DNA of 17,573 nucleotides from Candidatus Zhuqueibacterota bacterium 4572_119. GTDB taxonomy: Bacteria > Zhuqueibacterota > Zhuqueibacteria > Thermofontimicrobiales > Thermofontimicrobiaceae. Below the pieces are notes generated by a model. The model had not been told where the DNA came from and searched no databases. It saw nothing but the letters and a program-made list of their open reading frames with translations. The DNA is taken from assembly GCA_002084535.1 (NCBI GenBank), contig NBLI01000014.1, positions 1 through 17,573 of the forward strand. Direction: 5' to 3'. This document shows positions 1 through 6,583 of this stretch, in pieces (the stretch's first letter is position 1; each line of letters opens with the position of its first letter). Both the position numbers and the translations under genes were made by a program.

Positions 1-85
1 AATCTACTTTAAATCCAGTTAATCTTGAGAATCCTGTGCGCCCAGTCGCATCTGCCTTTGGCATGATGATCCTGTCCAATTTCAT
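1..85 (-). CDS. Possible start of a gene running off the left edge (partial, unknown)
   Basis: From an ATG at 85 an open frame runs 28 codons to the window edge without a stop. An in-frame ATG at 64 is the better start, because AGGA lies 5 bases before it, whereas the purine-rich GGGGAG upstream of the first ATG is about 14 bases away. The start of the peptide from the second Met reads MPKADATGRTGF. I do not recognise the family. The main support is an extended -10 promoter-like site at 153-161 pointing into it. The frame is too short to exclude chance. Confidence 0.3.
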   Translation of the reverse strand, partial: MKLDRIIMPKADATGRTGFSRLTGFKVD

Positions 86-152
86 TTTTATTTAATGGTC
101 TCCCCTGTGATCGGTTACCATCAATCAGATTTAACAAATTGATATTAATTAA

Positions 153-161
153 ATTATACCA
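153..161 (-). promoter_or_regulatory. Extended -10 promoter candidate TGGTATAAT
   Basis: Read on the minus strand the site is TGGTATAAT: a perfect TATAAT hexamer with the TGn extension. No good -35 hexamer sits at normal spacing, which is tolerated by extended -10 promoters. The start of transcription would fall near 146, about 60 bases before the ATG at 85 and beyond the terminator at 291-356, so it would open a new unit leaving the window. Confidence 0.4.
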
Positions 162-290
162 CCTTTAATTAATGTTTGTGGATAATTCAGGTCAAATTAA
201 ATTACTTGAGTATTGGGGCATCAGAGTTAATGACTGTTGGAAGACCGGGGTGTTGGAGTTTATCAGAAATTTAAAAATGTAAAGAAGGGA

Positions 291-356
291 CAAAAAAATA
301 ACCAGGAATTTTGGATTGTACTGGGGGGTAACACAATTCCATAAATCCCTGGCTAT
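291..356 (-). terminator. Intrinsic terminator-like hairpin downstream of ugd
   Basis: On the minus strand a long imperfect stem (arms about 334-353 and 302-319, anchored by CCAGG/CCTGG and TTGT/ACAA) closes a C-rich loop of about 13 bases. It is followed at once by TTATTTTTTTG (301-291). Roughly 16 pairs form, with two mismatches and two bulges. It lies about 95 bases past the original ugd stop at 452-454, so it most likely ends the ugd transcript. Its position after the original stop, not the premature one, agrees with the longer ugd gene being ancestral. Confidence 0.6.
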
Positions 357-451
357 ATAGCAAAATATCTTATTCCAGAAGGACAATTAAAATATACGAA
401 TAATATATTTTTATTGTGTGATCTGAAACACTTTTTAACTATTTTTTTGAG

Positions 452-600
452 TTAATCTGTTTTCACTCCAATGCAAAAATAATCAAAACCAAGTTCTTTC
501 ATCTCGTCAACTTCGTATATATTCCTTCCATCAAAAATCGCCTTGTCCTTCAGCATTTTATTGACGACTTTAAAATTCGGATATCTAAACTCATGCCAAT
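452..600 (-). pseudogene. ugd: Out-of-frame 3' remnant of ugd
   Basis: Immediately past the point where the ugd frame fails, another frame encodes 48 residues ending in TAA at 452-454. They begin WHEFRYPNFKVV and continue with IFDGRNIY and EMKELGF, the familiar C-terminal end of bacterial UDP-glucose 6-dehydrogenases, where the preceding residues are normally a Thr-Glu or similar. The piece overlaps the main ugd frame by a few bases (stop at 591-593) and is shifted by one base. It has no start codon or ribosome site of its own at a sensible position. It is therefore the tail of the same gene, separated by an internal deletion. Confidence 0.85.
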
Positions 601-1574
601 AATCCCCACAGCGCAACTGTTTTTCCTTTTAGGTTGCCATCGTAATACTTGTTAAACTTATCAAACAAAATCGATTTTTGATCTTCATTAACGTCCTCTA
701 CGGCCATTAAAACCCGCAGATCATAATTGTTCTCTTTGCCTGTTTTTATGAGAGCTTTGACATCTTTTGGGAAACAAGATCCACCGTATCCGGTTCCCGG
801 ATAAATGAATTTATTTCCGATCCGTGAATCACTCCCAATACCTTTGCGGACCAAATTTATATCCGCGCCAACGATTTCACAAAGATTAGCGACATCATTC
901 ATAAAGCTGATTTTTGTTGCCAGCATCGCGTTTGCCGCGTATTTTGTCATTTCTGCCGACGCGATATCCATAAAAACGATGGGATGCCCGTTTAAAAGGA
1001 ACGGTTTGTATAACCGTTTCATAACTTCTTCAACCCTTTCAGAATCCATGCCAATAACAATGCGGTCTGGTCGGAGAAAATCAGCTACCGCGGCGCCTTC
1101 TTTTAAAAACTCGGGATTTGACGCCACGTCAAATTTTAAATCTGAACCGCGTTTATCCAGTTCTTCCTGTATCGCCTTGCGAACTTTTTCCGCGGTTCCA
1201 ACAGGTACAGTACTTTTTGTAACTGCTACCAAATAGTGGTTCATGTTTTTGCCAATATCTCTTGCCACATTAATAACATGCTGCAAATCAGCACTGCCGT
1301 CTTCATCCGGTGGAGTTCCGACAGCGATAAAAACAACTTCACAATCATTATTCAAGCTCTCTGAAATATCTGTCGTAAATTTTAATCTTCCTTTTTCAAC
1401 ATTTCTTTCCAACACAACATCTAAGCCTGGCTCATAAATGGGAATGATTCCATTATTTAAATCATCAATTTTCTTTTTATCTACGTCAACACATGTGACA
1501 TCGACACCAGTCTCAGCAAAACAAGTCCCGGATACCAGGCCCACATAACCAGTTCCAACAACTGAAATTTTCAT
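591..1574 (-). CDS. ugd: UDP-glucose 6-dehydrogenase, truncated by internal deletion
   Basis: Family: NAD-dependent oxidation of UDP-glucose to UDP-glucuronate, a cytoplasmic step supplying precursors for capsule, exopolysaccharide or modified LPS. The start is the ATG behind a strong GGAGGAG. Visible: Rossmann motif GTGYVGLVSG (residues 7-16), VTKSTVPVGT (118-127), SNPEFLKEG (152-160), Lys211 in EMTKYAANA, and the catalytic segment GTGYGGSCFPKD with Cys267. The frame stops after ALWGLLA (residue 327), whereas the family is usually about 430-450 residues and continues ...WGLAFKP. About 70 codons of the C-terminal UDP-binding domain are missing; the true tail follows in another frame (452-600). 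As read, the product lacks most of the UDP-sugar site and should be inactive. A sequencing or assembly error is the main alternative. Confidence 0.9.
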   Translation of the reverse strand: MKISVVGTGYVGLVSGTCFAETGVDVTCVDVDKKKIDDLNNGIIPIYEPGLDVVLERNVEKGRLKFTTDISESLNNDCEVVFIAVGTPPDEDGSADLQHVINVARDIGKNMNHYLVAVTKSTVPVGTAEKVRKAIQEELDKRGSDLKFDVASNPEFLKEGAAVADFLRPDRIVIGMDSERVEEVMKRLYKPFLLNGHPIVFMDIASAEMTKYAANAMLATKISFMNDVANLCEIVGADINLVRKGIGSDSRIGNKFIYPGTGYGGSCFPKDVKALIKTGKENNYDLRVLMAVEDVNEDQKSILFDKFNKYYDGNLKGKTVALWGLLA

Positions 1575-1768
1575 TTACTCCTCCTAAATTTTAATTTAAT
1601 ACTATAAATAACTTTTTCAATTCTCTTATTTTTAAAGCCGCGTAATTCAGATTTAGTTTTTCAGAATACCCGCTTTCAATCGAAGTTGCGTAAAACAATA
1701 TAATGATATTAGGTTATATTTCAAAACTTTCTTATTAATCCATTTTTTGTATGCGCGAATTGAGGGCT

Positions 1769-1797
1769 AATTTACATAATTTATATTTAATTGTCAA
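1769..1797 (-). promoter_or_regulatory. Sigma70-like promoter candidate for ugd
   Basis: Minus strand: a perfect TTGACA (1797-1792), a 17-base spacer, then TAAATT (1774-1769; four of six to TATAAT). Transcription would start near 1762, giving an AT-rich leader of nearly 190 bases before the ugd ATG at 1574. It lies downstream of the glycosyltransferase stop, so ugd could be expressed independently of that gene. Confidence 0.4.
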
Positions 1798-1829
1798 TAC
1801 TATTTCGTTGCCAGAGTGAGAATAACGAG

Positions 1830-1864
1830 AAAAAATTATTGCCAAAGCGGACTGGTTTTGCGGC
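1830..1864 (-). terminator. Weak terminator-like hairpin after the glycosyltransferase
   Basis: Just past the glycosyltransferase stop, the minus strand can pair GCC/GGC and AAA/TTT around a small bulge (GCCGCAAA...TTTGGC), followed by AATAATTTTTT. The stem is short and interrupted, so termination here is only possible. A nearby TTGACA promoter for ugd fits a boundary at this place. Confidence 0.25.
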
Positions 1865-1868
1865 TATT

Positions 1869-2813
1869 TCAGCTCTGTACTTTTATTAATGAATTTTTTG
1901 AGAAATGCCATTTCAGTGCAACAAAACAGAGCTTCAATCCCGGCTCCCGATCTTTGTTATGCTTAAAATTGAAAAGTAATGAAAATCCAAGAATTTTCAA
2001 AAACATATAAAAAATATTTCGCGTCCGGAATAGATAATAGGAATATAATGGATAATTTTTTTTAAGGAAAATGTAAAAACTCTTATTATTCTGAATAAAC
2101 ATCTCTGCTTTTCTCTGGTTTGATGAAGCTTTTCCATAATGTAAAATTTCTGCATTGGGGTGAAATAATAATTTCCAACCAAAATGTTTCAGGCGCCAAC
2201 ATAAATCTAACTCTTCCCCGTAAATGTAAAACTGTTCATCAAAGTAACCAGCCTGATCCATTGCTCTTTTTCTGATCATCAAAGCCGAGCTCCTCGCCCA
2301 GTCAATTTCTTGGTCAGAAACATGGTTACTTGAAGAGATTTGTTTGTTGGATATCAGTTTGATGGGATTTGAAAATTTCGATATCACAGGATTAGTGAAT
2401 AATGTATTCCAAAATGAATAAAACTTACCCACGTTCGTTTGCACGGAAAAATCACGATTGAGCAGTTTGCAGGCAACCAGTCCAACCTGGTCATTTTGAT
2501 TTAAAATTGCAATCAATTTGTCTATCGCGTGATCAAGTATTTTTGTGTCAGGGTTTAACAAAAAAATATATTTTCCCTGGCATACATTGATCGCCTGATT
2601 GGTTGCGGCAGCAAATCCAAGGTTTTGACTATTCTCGATCAATTTCACTGTCGGAAAATAATTCCTTACCATTTGGGCGCTTTCATCATCAGAAGCATTA
2701 TCAACCACAAAAATTTCAAAATTAGATTTGGTCTGAGCGAAAATGGAGGAAATGCACTCTTTCAATAAATCCCGTGTATTCCAGTTAACTAAAATAATTG
2801 AAACATCCATCAT
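1869..2813 (-). CDS. Family 2 glycosyltransferase (rhamnosyltransferase-like)
   Basis: A GT-A fold enzyme of 314 residues that would transfer a sugar from a nucleotide donor onto a growing surface glycan at the cytoplasmic face. The start is Met-Met before DVSIILVNWNTRDLL, the usual N-terminus of this family. Other motifs are VVDNASDD (37-43, nucleotide binding), NLGFAAATNQA (64-74), the metal-site equivalent NPDT (87-90), FDEQFYIYGEELDLCWR (191-207, with the acceptor/catalytic acidic pair as EE, not the common ED) and HYGKAS (225-230). The pattern resembles WbbL-type rhamnosyltransferases, but the sugar cannot be told from sequence. It appears full length. No strong Shine-Dalgarno sequence precedes it. 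The neighbour ugd points to an exopolysaccharide or O-antigen role. Confidence 0.9.
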   Translation of the reverse strand: MMDVSIILVNWNTRDLLKECISSIFAQTKSNFEIFVVDNASDDESAQMVRNYFPTVKLIENSQNLGFAAATNQAINVCQGKYIFLLNPDTKILDHAIDKLIAILNQNDQVGLVACKLLNRDFSVQTNVGKFYSFWNTLFTNPVISKFSNPIKLISNKQISSSNHVSDQEIDWARSSALMIRKRAMDQAGYFDEQFYIYGEELDLCWRLKHFGWKLLFHPNAEILHYGKASSNQRKAEMFIQNNKSFYIFLKKNYPLYSYYLFRTRNIFYMFLKILGFSLLFNFKHNKDREPGLKLCFVALKWHFSKNSLIKVQS

Positions 2814-2853
2814 TTTATATTAGCTATTTTTTTTTATTCATCGCGCAAGTTAT

Positions 2854-2889
2854 CTGGGATTTAATTTTTCCCAGGATCATTTTTCCTGG
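2854..2889. repeat. Two overlapping, mutually exclusive hairpins
   Basis: CTGGGA (2854-2859) can pair with TCCCAG (2869-2874), and CCAGG (2871-2875), which overlaps it, can pair with CCTGG (2885-2889). The two stems share bases and cannot form together. They lie 41-76 bases before the glycosyltransferase start. They could be a regulatory leader element or a coincidence of short repeats. If transcription starts from the -10 site at 2892-2900, the outer CCTGG would only partly be transcribed. Confidence 0.3.
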
Positions 2890-2891
2890 CA

Positions 2892-2900
2892 TTTATAGCA
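2892..2900 (-). promoter_or_regulatory. Extended -10 candidate TGCTATAAA for the glycosyltransferase
   Basis: Minus strand TGCTATAAA matches TGn plus a near-consensus -10. No good -35 is seen at 16-18 bases. Transcription would start near 2885, about 70 bases before the ATG. Confidence 0.25.
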
Positions 2901-3137
2901 CAGGGACTCATAAACATTTTTCAAGTTTCAATTTTATTCAATAAGAATGCCATACAACAAAGCAGGCTTACTCAAAGTTTGTTTCGGCTTTTAATGAGTC
3001 TATTCTAAAAACCAGGTATTTTAATATTTTTCATAAATTATGGTGCTATAACTTCAATATAAACAGTTTTTGATTTGTTTATAAAATACCTAATTTTTAC
3101 CTTTTTAGAGTTGACTCTTAAATAAAAGCAAGAAACG

Positions 3138-4235
3138 CTAATTTACCGGGAGAATGATCCTGAAAGTTGTTCCCTTGTTCTCTTTGCTTTCAACCTTGAC
3201 TTCCCCTTTGTGAAAATCCACAATTTCTTTCACAATGGACAGTCCCAATCCTGTCCCTGATAAAGGCTGCCCATCACGGTAAACGCGATAGAATTTGTCA
3301 AAAATCCGAGTGATGTCCTTTTGGGGAATGCCAATTCCTGTATCACTCACCTTTAATATAATTTTATTGTTTTTCCTTTCAGCGGATGTTATTACAGAGC
3401 CGCCTTTGCCGGTAGCTTTTATCGCGTTTCCGACTAATTTAACCATCACTTGCCGTATTGCTTTAGGATCCGCGTGCATCTGCAACGCATCACCATTTAA
3501 ATTATTAATAAGGTTAATTCCCTTTTTCAGAGCTTTTTCTTTGAAAGAATTATGAACATCTTGCATTACGGGTCTAATTTCCATTTCACGCGGTTCATAA
3601 ATTGAACAGCCTGATTCAATCCGCGAAATAGAAAGTATATCCTCGATGAGTTTTGCCAGTCTGGTACTCTCTTTGAAAATTATCTCATTAAATTCATCCC
3701 GTGTTTCCGGTGGCATTTCTTTATCTTTTAAAATTGTACCGGAAAATCCGAGTATGGAAGCCAGGGGTGTTCTCAGTTCAAAGGACACATTAGATACAAA
3801 GTCAGTTTTCATACGATCGATTTCCTTTTCCCTTGTGAAATCCCGCAAAACAAGAACTTTGCCATCGGATTGCCCTGCCATTTCTAAAAATGTCGTCGAT
3901 GTTACTAAAAGAATCCTTGGAATTGGCTCCATTACTTTTAGTTCAAAATTACTGAACGAATCCTGATTTAGCGCGTTGATCAAATTCCTCCCGCCGTTCC
4001 AGCAATTTTTGAGAACCTCACCCAGTTGAAAATTTTTCATATTCGTCTTTGCGTTTCCCAACAGTTCCTTAGCCTTATTATTAATGACAATAATTTTTTG
4101 AGCTGAATCAATCACGATGACTCCGTCGCCCATGCTTTGTAGTATAACTTCCAATTGCTTGTTATTATGACGGAGTTTTTTTTCTGATATTTTTCGTTCG
4201 GTGATATCTCTTTGTACAATTAATTTCATTTTCAT
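3138..4235 (-). CDS. PAS-histidine kinase fragment lacking the phospho-acceptor His
   Basis: 365 residues. Residues 1-20 (…LIVQRDITERKISEKKL) are the tail of a PAS domain plus linker, not a natural N-terminus. A second PAS follows (about 25-135), then the dimerisation helix (140-208) and a HATPase domain (about 220-365). The ATP-binding boxes are intact: N-box with Asn270 (VGNAIK), G1 VSDTGIGIP (296-304), F-box FDKFYR, G2 GTGLGLSIV (327-335). The H-box reads NVSFELRTPLAS: position 152, normally His, is Phe (TTT, 3780-3782), so autophosphorylation should be impossible. The frame is preceded in phase by TAG and overlaps the upstream REC-PAS fragment by 71 bases. I read it as the 3' half of a broken REC-PAS-PAS-kinase gene; translation by re-initiation at ATGAAAATG remains possible. 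Confidence 0.85.
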   Translation of the reverse strand: MKMKLIVQRDITERKISEKKLRHNNKQLEVILQSMGDGVIVIDSAQKIIVINNKAKELLGNAKTNMKNFQLGEVLKNCWNGGRNLINALNQDSFSNFELKVMEPIPRILLVTSTTFLEMAGQSDGKVLVLRDFTREKEIDRMKTDFVSNVSFELRTPLASILGFSGTILKDKEMPPETRDEFNEIIFKESTRLAKLIEDILSISRIESGCSIYEPREMEIRPVMQDVHNSFKEKALKKGINLINNLNGDALQMHADPKAIRQVMVKLVGNAIKATGKGGSVITSAERKNNKIILKVSDTGIGIPQKDITRIFDKFYRVYRDGQPLSGTGLGLSIVKEIVDFHKGEVKVESKENKGTTFRIILPVN

Positions 4236-4818
4236 CTATTTCTTTCGCGAATAAAAATTCTGGAGACTTGCCCATTACCTCAGCCGGCTGATAACCAGTA
4301 ACTTTGGTAAAAATTTTATTTACGTAAACAATCTCTGTGTTTTCAATTCCGGCTGAACTGTGCTTAACAATTATAACGGGGTCAAAGGCATGATGAACTG
4401 CCGATTCCAGCAACCGCAATCGTTTCTTGTTATCGTCAGCTTTTTTTTGTTTAAGGGCATTCTCAACAGTAACCGGCAGCACCGTCAGGTAATTTCTATC
4501 CGGGTCTTTGATTAAATAATCATAAGCACCGGTTTTCATCGCCCTGACCGCTATTTCTTCATCACCCGTACCAGTTGTGATAATCACAGTAGAATCAGCA
4601 ACATGATTAAACACATCAAAAGCGGTACCGTCACCAAGAAAGTAATCGGTAATAACAACATCAAATTTTTTTTCAGTCAGAATACTTTTTGCCTCGCGAA
4701 ATGAACTGACAACCTCATAATCATATTTTAATCCCGATTGATCAACAAATCTTTTGAATGCTAATTGATCGACTCTGTCATCTTCGATTAATAATACTTT
4801 TAAATAATTATTCTTCAT
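4165..4818 (-). CDS. REC-PAS fragment of a broken signalling kinase
   Basis: 217 residues. The receiver domain (1-122) has the acidic pair in LIEDD, phospho-Asp58 in VITDYFLGDGTAFD, Thr in IITTGTG and Lys104 in YLIKD, so it should accept phosphate. A PAS domain begins near 135 (VYVNKIFTKVTGYQPAEVMGKS) but breaks off after FAKEIDENEI. The last 17 residues are out-of-frame reading of the downstream PAS tail and linker. The start is supported by exact register with the paralog at 5044-6024 (both place Asp at 58), by GCAGG 7 bases before the ATG, and by a promoter candidate just upstream. The REC could still act alone; the PAS half cannot fold normally. Confidence 0.85.
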   Translation of the reverse strand: MKNNYLKVLLIEDDRVDQLAFKRFVDQSGLKYDYEVVSSFREAKSILTEKKFDVVITDYFLGDGTAFDVFNHVADSTVIITTGTGDEEIAVRAMKTGAYDYLIKDPDRNYLTVLPVTVENALKQKKADDNKKRLRLLESAVHHAFDPVIIVKHSSAGIENTEIVYVNKIFTKVTGYQPAEVMGKSPEFLFAKEIDENEINCTKRYHRTKNIRKKTPS

Positions 4819-4847
4819 GATGATACCTGCAAAGTTGTATTAAATTA

Positions 4848-4877
4848 TTTATATAATTATTTTGCATGCTGCTTCAA
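4848..4877 (-). promoter_or_regulatory. Promoter candidate for the REC-PAS fragment
   Basis: Minus strand TTGAAG (4877-4872), an 18-base spacer, then TATAAA (4853-4848). The predicted start near 4841 leaves a 23-base leader containing the GCAGG ribosome site. The 225-base gap from the upstream gene also fits a separate transcription start. A second TTGACA at 4915-4910 has no good partner -10. Confidence 0.4.
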
Positions 4878-5043
4878 AATCTAAAATAATTTCTTTTAGT
4901 AAAAAAGAGTGTCAACGTGAAAATTTAAAATTTTGCCAAAAACTCTTTTCACATTTGTTAATAAGAGTAATTCCTGATTTTTTTGTAACGTCAAACTAAT
5001 CAATGTTTATATAAAAACTCCGCTTTTTTCGTTCAAATACGCA

Positions 5044-6024
5044 CTACTCTTTTCCAATATCTAAATCCGGATAAAGCTCCGTGATACATTCCGGACACAA
5101 ACTATGGCTAAATTCGGCTTCTGAATGATCCTTTATATATTTCTCTATTTGGTTCCAATACCCTTTATCATCACGAATTCTTTTACAGGATGAGCAAATG
5201 GGCAAAAATCCACTCAATATTTTTACTTTGTCTAATGCTTCCTGTAATTCCACCACAAGAGTTCTCATTTCTTCTTCAACCTTTTTTCGTTCTGTAATGT
5301 CCCTTGCCACATAAACTTTCGCTATTTGTTCTCCCTTTTCATTTAGTAAAAAGGACAAAGAAAGTGAGACAGAAAAATTTTCACCATTTTTTCTGCAATG
5401 AACAAATTCATCATTAAAATCTTTATCCGCATCAGGCTCGACCTTATCTGCTAATCCATTCCGGCTTTCCTGCAATTCCGCGAAAGAAGAAACCGGTGTT
5501 TTGTTTAGTATCTCCTTTTTTGAATAATGATATGTTTCGACAAAAGCTTTATTGACAAAAATAATTTTATCGTTCATATCAGTTATATAGACACTATCGG
5601 AAATAGCCATCATCGCGTGCGATAGCATATGAATTTGATCAGTGGTTATTTTATGTTCTATCGCGTTGTTGATGATTACCGGTAAAACTTTCAGGTAGTT
5701 ATGATGTATATCTTTTATTAAGTAATCATAAGCTCCTTTTTTCATGGCGGTTACAGCAACATCCTCGCCTCCGGCACCAGTGGTAACAATAATTGGGATT
5801 CCTTTTATAATGTCAATAAAATCAAACAGAGTACCATCCCCCAAATTGTAATCAGTGATGATAACATCGTATTCTCCTGATTTTATCAATCTTTTAGCAT
5901 CAACGACATTTCCGGCAATTTTGTATTCATAATTCAATTTATTATTTTCAACTACTCGTTTAAATGCAATTTGGTCCAAAAGATCATCTTCAATCAAAAG
6001 CACCCGGCATTTTTTTAAAAACAT
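5044..6024 (-). CDS. Response regulator REC-PAS with C-terminal CxxC...CxxC module
   Basis: 326 residues from the ATG at 6024. A GTG at 6036 would add four residues, but GAGG sits 6 bases before the ATG and this start puts the receiver in exact register with its paralog. The REC (1-122) has LIEDD (10-14), phospho-Asp58 in ITDYNLGDGTLFD and Lys104. PAS spans about 132-247 and ends VARDITERKK. A short coiled coil (247-270) leads to LSGFLPICSSCKRIRDDKGYW and HSLCPECITELYP, giving Cys277, Cys280, Cys310 and Cys313. This tail is seen in many environmental signalling proteins and looks like a small metal-binding (zinc-ribbon-like) unit, but its role is not established as far as I know. There is no kinase, DNA-binding or GGDEF domain. 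It probably receives phosphate from the upstream kinases and acts through protein contact. Confidence 0.87.
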   Translation of the reverse strand: MFLKKCRVLLIEDDLLDQIAFKRVVENNKLNYEYKIAGNVVDAKRLIKSGEYDVIITDYNLGDGTLFDFIDIIKGIPIIVTTGAGGEDVAVTAMKKGAYDYLIKDIHHNYLKVLPVIINNAIEHKITTDQIHMLSHAMMAISDSVYITDMNDKIIFVNKAFVETYHYSKKEILNKTPVSSFAELQESRNGLADKVEPDADKDFNDEFVHCRKNGENFSVSLSLSFLLNEKGEQIAKVYVARDITERKKVEEEMRTLVVELQEALDKVKILSGFLPICSSCKRIRDDKGYWNQIEKYIKDHSEAEFSHSLCPECITELYPDLDIGKE

Positions 6025-6051
6025 ATTAAGCCTCACTTTGTTTTGGAACTA

Positions 6052-6060
6052 TTTATAACA
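6052..6060 (-). promoter_or_regulatory. Extended -10 candidate TGTTATAAA
   Basis: Minus strand TGTTATAAA lies 28 bases before the ATG at 6024 in the 64-base gap after the stand-alone receiver gene. No -35 of quality is visible. It could give the REC-PAS-Cys gene its own transcript. Confidence 0.3.
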
Positions 6061-6088
6061 AATCCGGTTCTCCATTTATGCTGAAAAT

Positions 6089-6502
6089 TTAACCAGGAAG
6101 CTCGCTCAATGTCCAGTAATAATCAATCGTTCTCATGGTTTCAACAAATTGTAAATAATCTACTGGTTTAATCATATAACCGGCAACACCCAGATTGAAA
6201 CTCTCAATCTTATCCTGATCTTCTCTGGAAGTTGTCAAAACAATTACCGGTATTCTTTTAATTGAATCATCACTTTTCATTACGCGCAAAAATTCGATAC
6301 CATTCATTTTTGGCATATTCAAATCCAGCAAAATAATACCTGGTACTTCGTTTTTTGAATCATTTAAAAATTCAAGGGCTTCCTCACCATTTCCTACCAT
6401 AAATAATGGATTTGTTACGTTAATGTCATTCAACGCGCGTTCAACCGTCATTGCATCGACTATATCATCTTCAACAAGCAAAATACTTCCATAATTCTTC
6501 AT
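6089..6502 (-). CDS. Stand-alone receiver protein, Rcp1/CheY-like
   Basis: 137 residues, a single receiver domain with no output: acidic residues in LLVEDD (8-13), phospho-Asp60 in ILLDLNMPKMNG, Thr90 in VIVLTTS and Lys112 in YMIKP. The sequence NPLFMVGNGEEALEFL (31-46) is typical of the Rcp1 type, which accepts phosphate from phytochrome-like and other kinases. The start is supported by TAGGAG 7 bases before the ATG. It lies 94 bases after the membrane hybrid kinase and is the simplest candidate for a diffusible phosphate carrier or sink for the Hpt domains encoded upstream. Which kinase it serves cannot be told from sequence. Confidence 0.92.
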   Translation of the reverse strand: MKNYGSILLVEDDIVDAMTVERALNDINVTNPLFMVGNGEEALEFLNDSKNEVPGIILLDLNMPKMNGIEFLRVMKSDDSIKRIPVIVLTTSREDQDKIESFNLGVAGYMIKPVDYLQFVETMRTIDYYWTLSELPG

Positions 6503-6549
6503 TCAATTTCTCCTAAACTTCGAGAATAAAAACCGCTATAGATACGCTA

Positions 6550-6583
6550 ATTATATAATTATTTGAAACGATTTTACCGGTAA
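6550..6583 (-). promoter_or_regulatory. TATAAT with a palindrome in the -35 zone, before the receiver gene
   Basis: Minus strand: a perfect TATAAT at 6555-6550 with no recognisable -35. A perfect 10-base palindrome, TTACCGGTAA (6574-6583), begins 18 bases upstream of it, over the expected -35 position. That arrangement would suit a regulator-controlled promoter. However, ACCGGTA also occurs inside coding sequence nearby (around 5677 and 6246), so the palindrome may be chance. Confidence 0.3.

Larger units (their letters stand above)
86..451. other. Intergenic stretch downstream of ugd
   Basis: About 365 bases with no convincing gene. It holds an intrinsic-terminator-like hairpin (291-356, minus) and an extended -10 site (153-161, minus) for the possible gene at the left edge. 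A 64-codon TTG-initiated frame at 192-386 (minus) has no Shine-Dalgarno sequence and runs straight through the terminator hairpin, so I do not call it a gene. The rest is AT-rich with no further structure that I can see. Confidence 0.5.
2814..3137. other. Intergenic stretch before the glycosyltransferase
   Basis: A 324-base AT-rich gap between the kinase fragment and the glycosyltransferase. No coding frame is convincing. It holds overlapping inverted repeats at 2854-2889 and an extended -10 candidate at 2892-2900. A small palindrome, AGAGTTGACTCT at 3107-3118, lies just past the kinase stop but has no T-run and is not a terminator. The gap separates the signalling genes from the polysaccharide genes. 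Confidence 0.5.
3138..4818 (-). pseudogene. Split REC-PAS-PAS-kinase gene (both fragments together)
   Basis: The REC-PAS fragment (4165-4818) and the PAS-kinase fragment (3138-4235) join into one conventional protein if about 46 residues of the first PAS domain are restored. The estimate comes from aligning both sides with the intact PAS of the adjacent paralog (5044-6024). There the segment corresponding to residues 190-237 is absent here, and the frame changes by one base at about 4215-4235. The likely event is an internal deletion of roughly 140 bp. Confidence 0.7.

Noticed and set aside
86..120. Sequence ATCACAGGGGAGACCATT (minus) recalling part of a c-di-GMP (GEMM) riboswitch
   Set aside because: Only one short stretch is similar; the second helix, tetraloop and receptor and the conserved GGGACGCAAAGCC-type segment are absent in the right order.
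192..386. 64-codon frame on the minus strand downstream of ugd
   Set aside because: TTG start, no Shine-Dalgarno sequence, no recognisable motif, and it contains the terminator hairpin and T-run.
3107..3118. Palindrome AGAGTTGACTCT after the broken kinase
   Set aside because: Short stem, no T-run on either strand, so no terminator call; no second copy noticed.
4917..4952. Inverted repeat GTGAAAA/TTTTCAC and AAAAGAGT/ACTCTTTT near 4900-4955 as a terminator after the REC-PAS-Cys gene
   Set aside because: Almost entirely A-T pairs with a long loop in an AT-rich gap; not a convincing intrinsic terminator.
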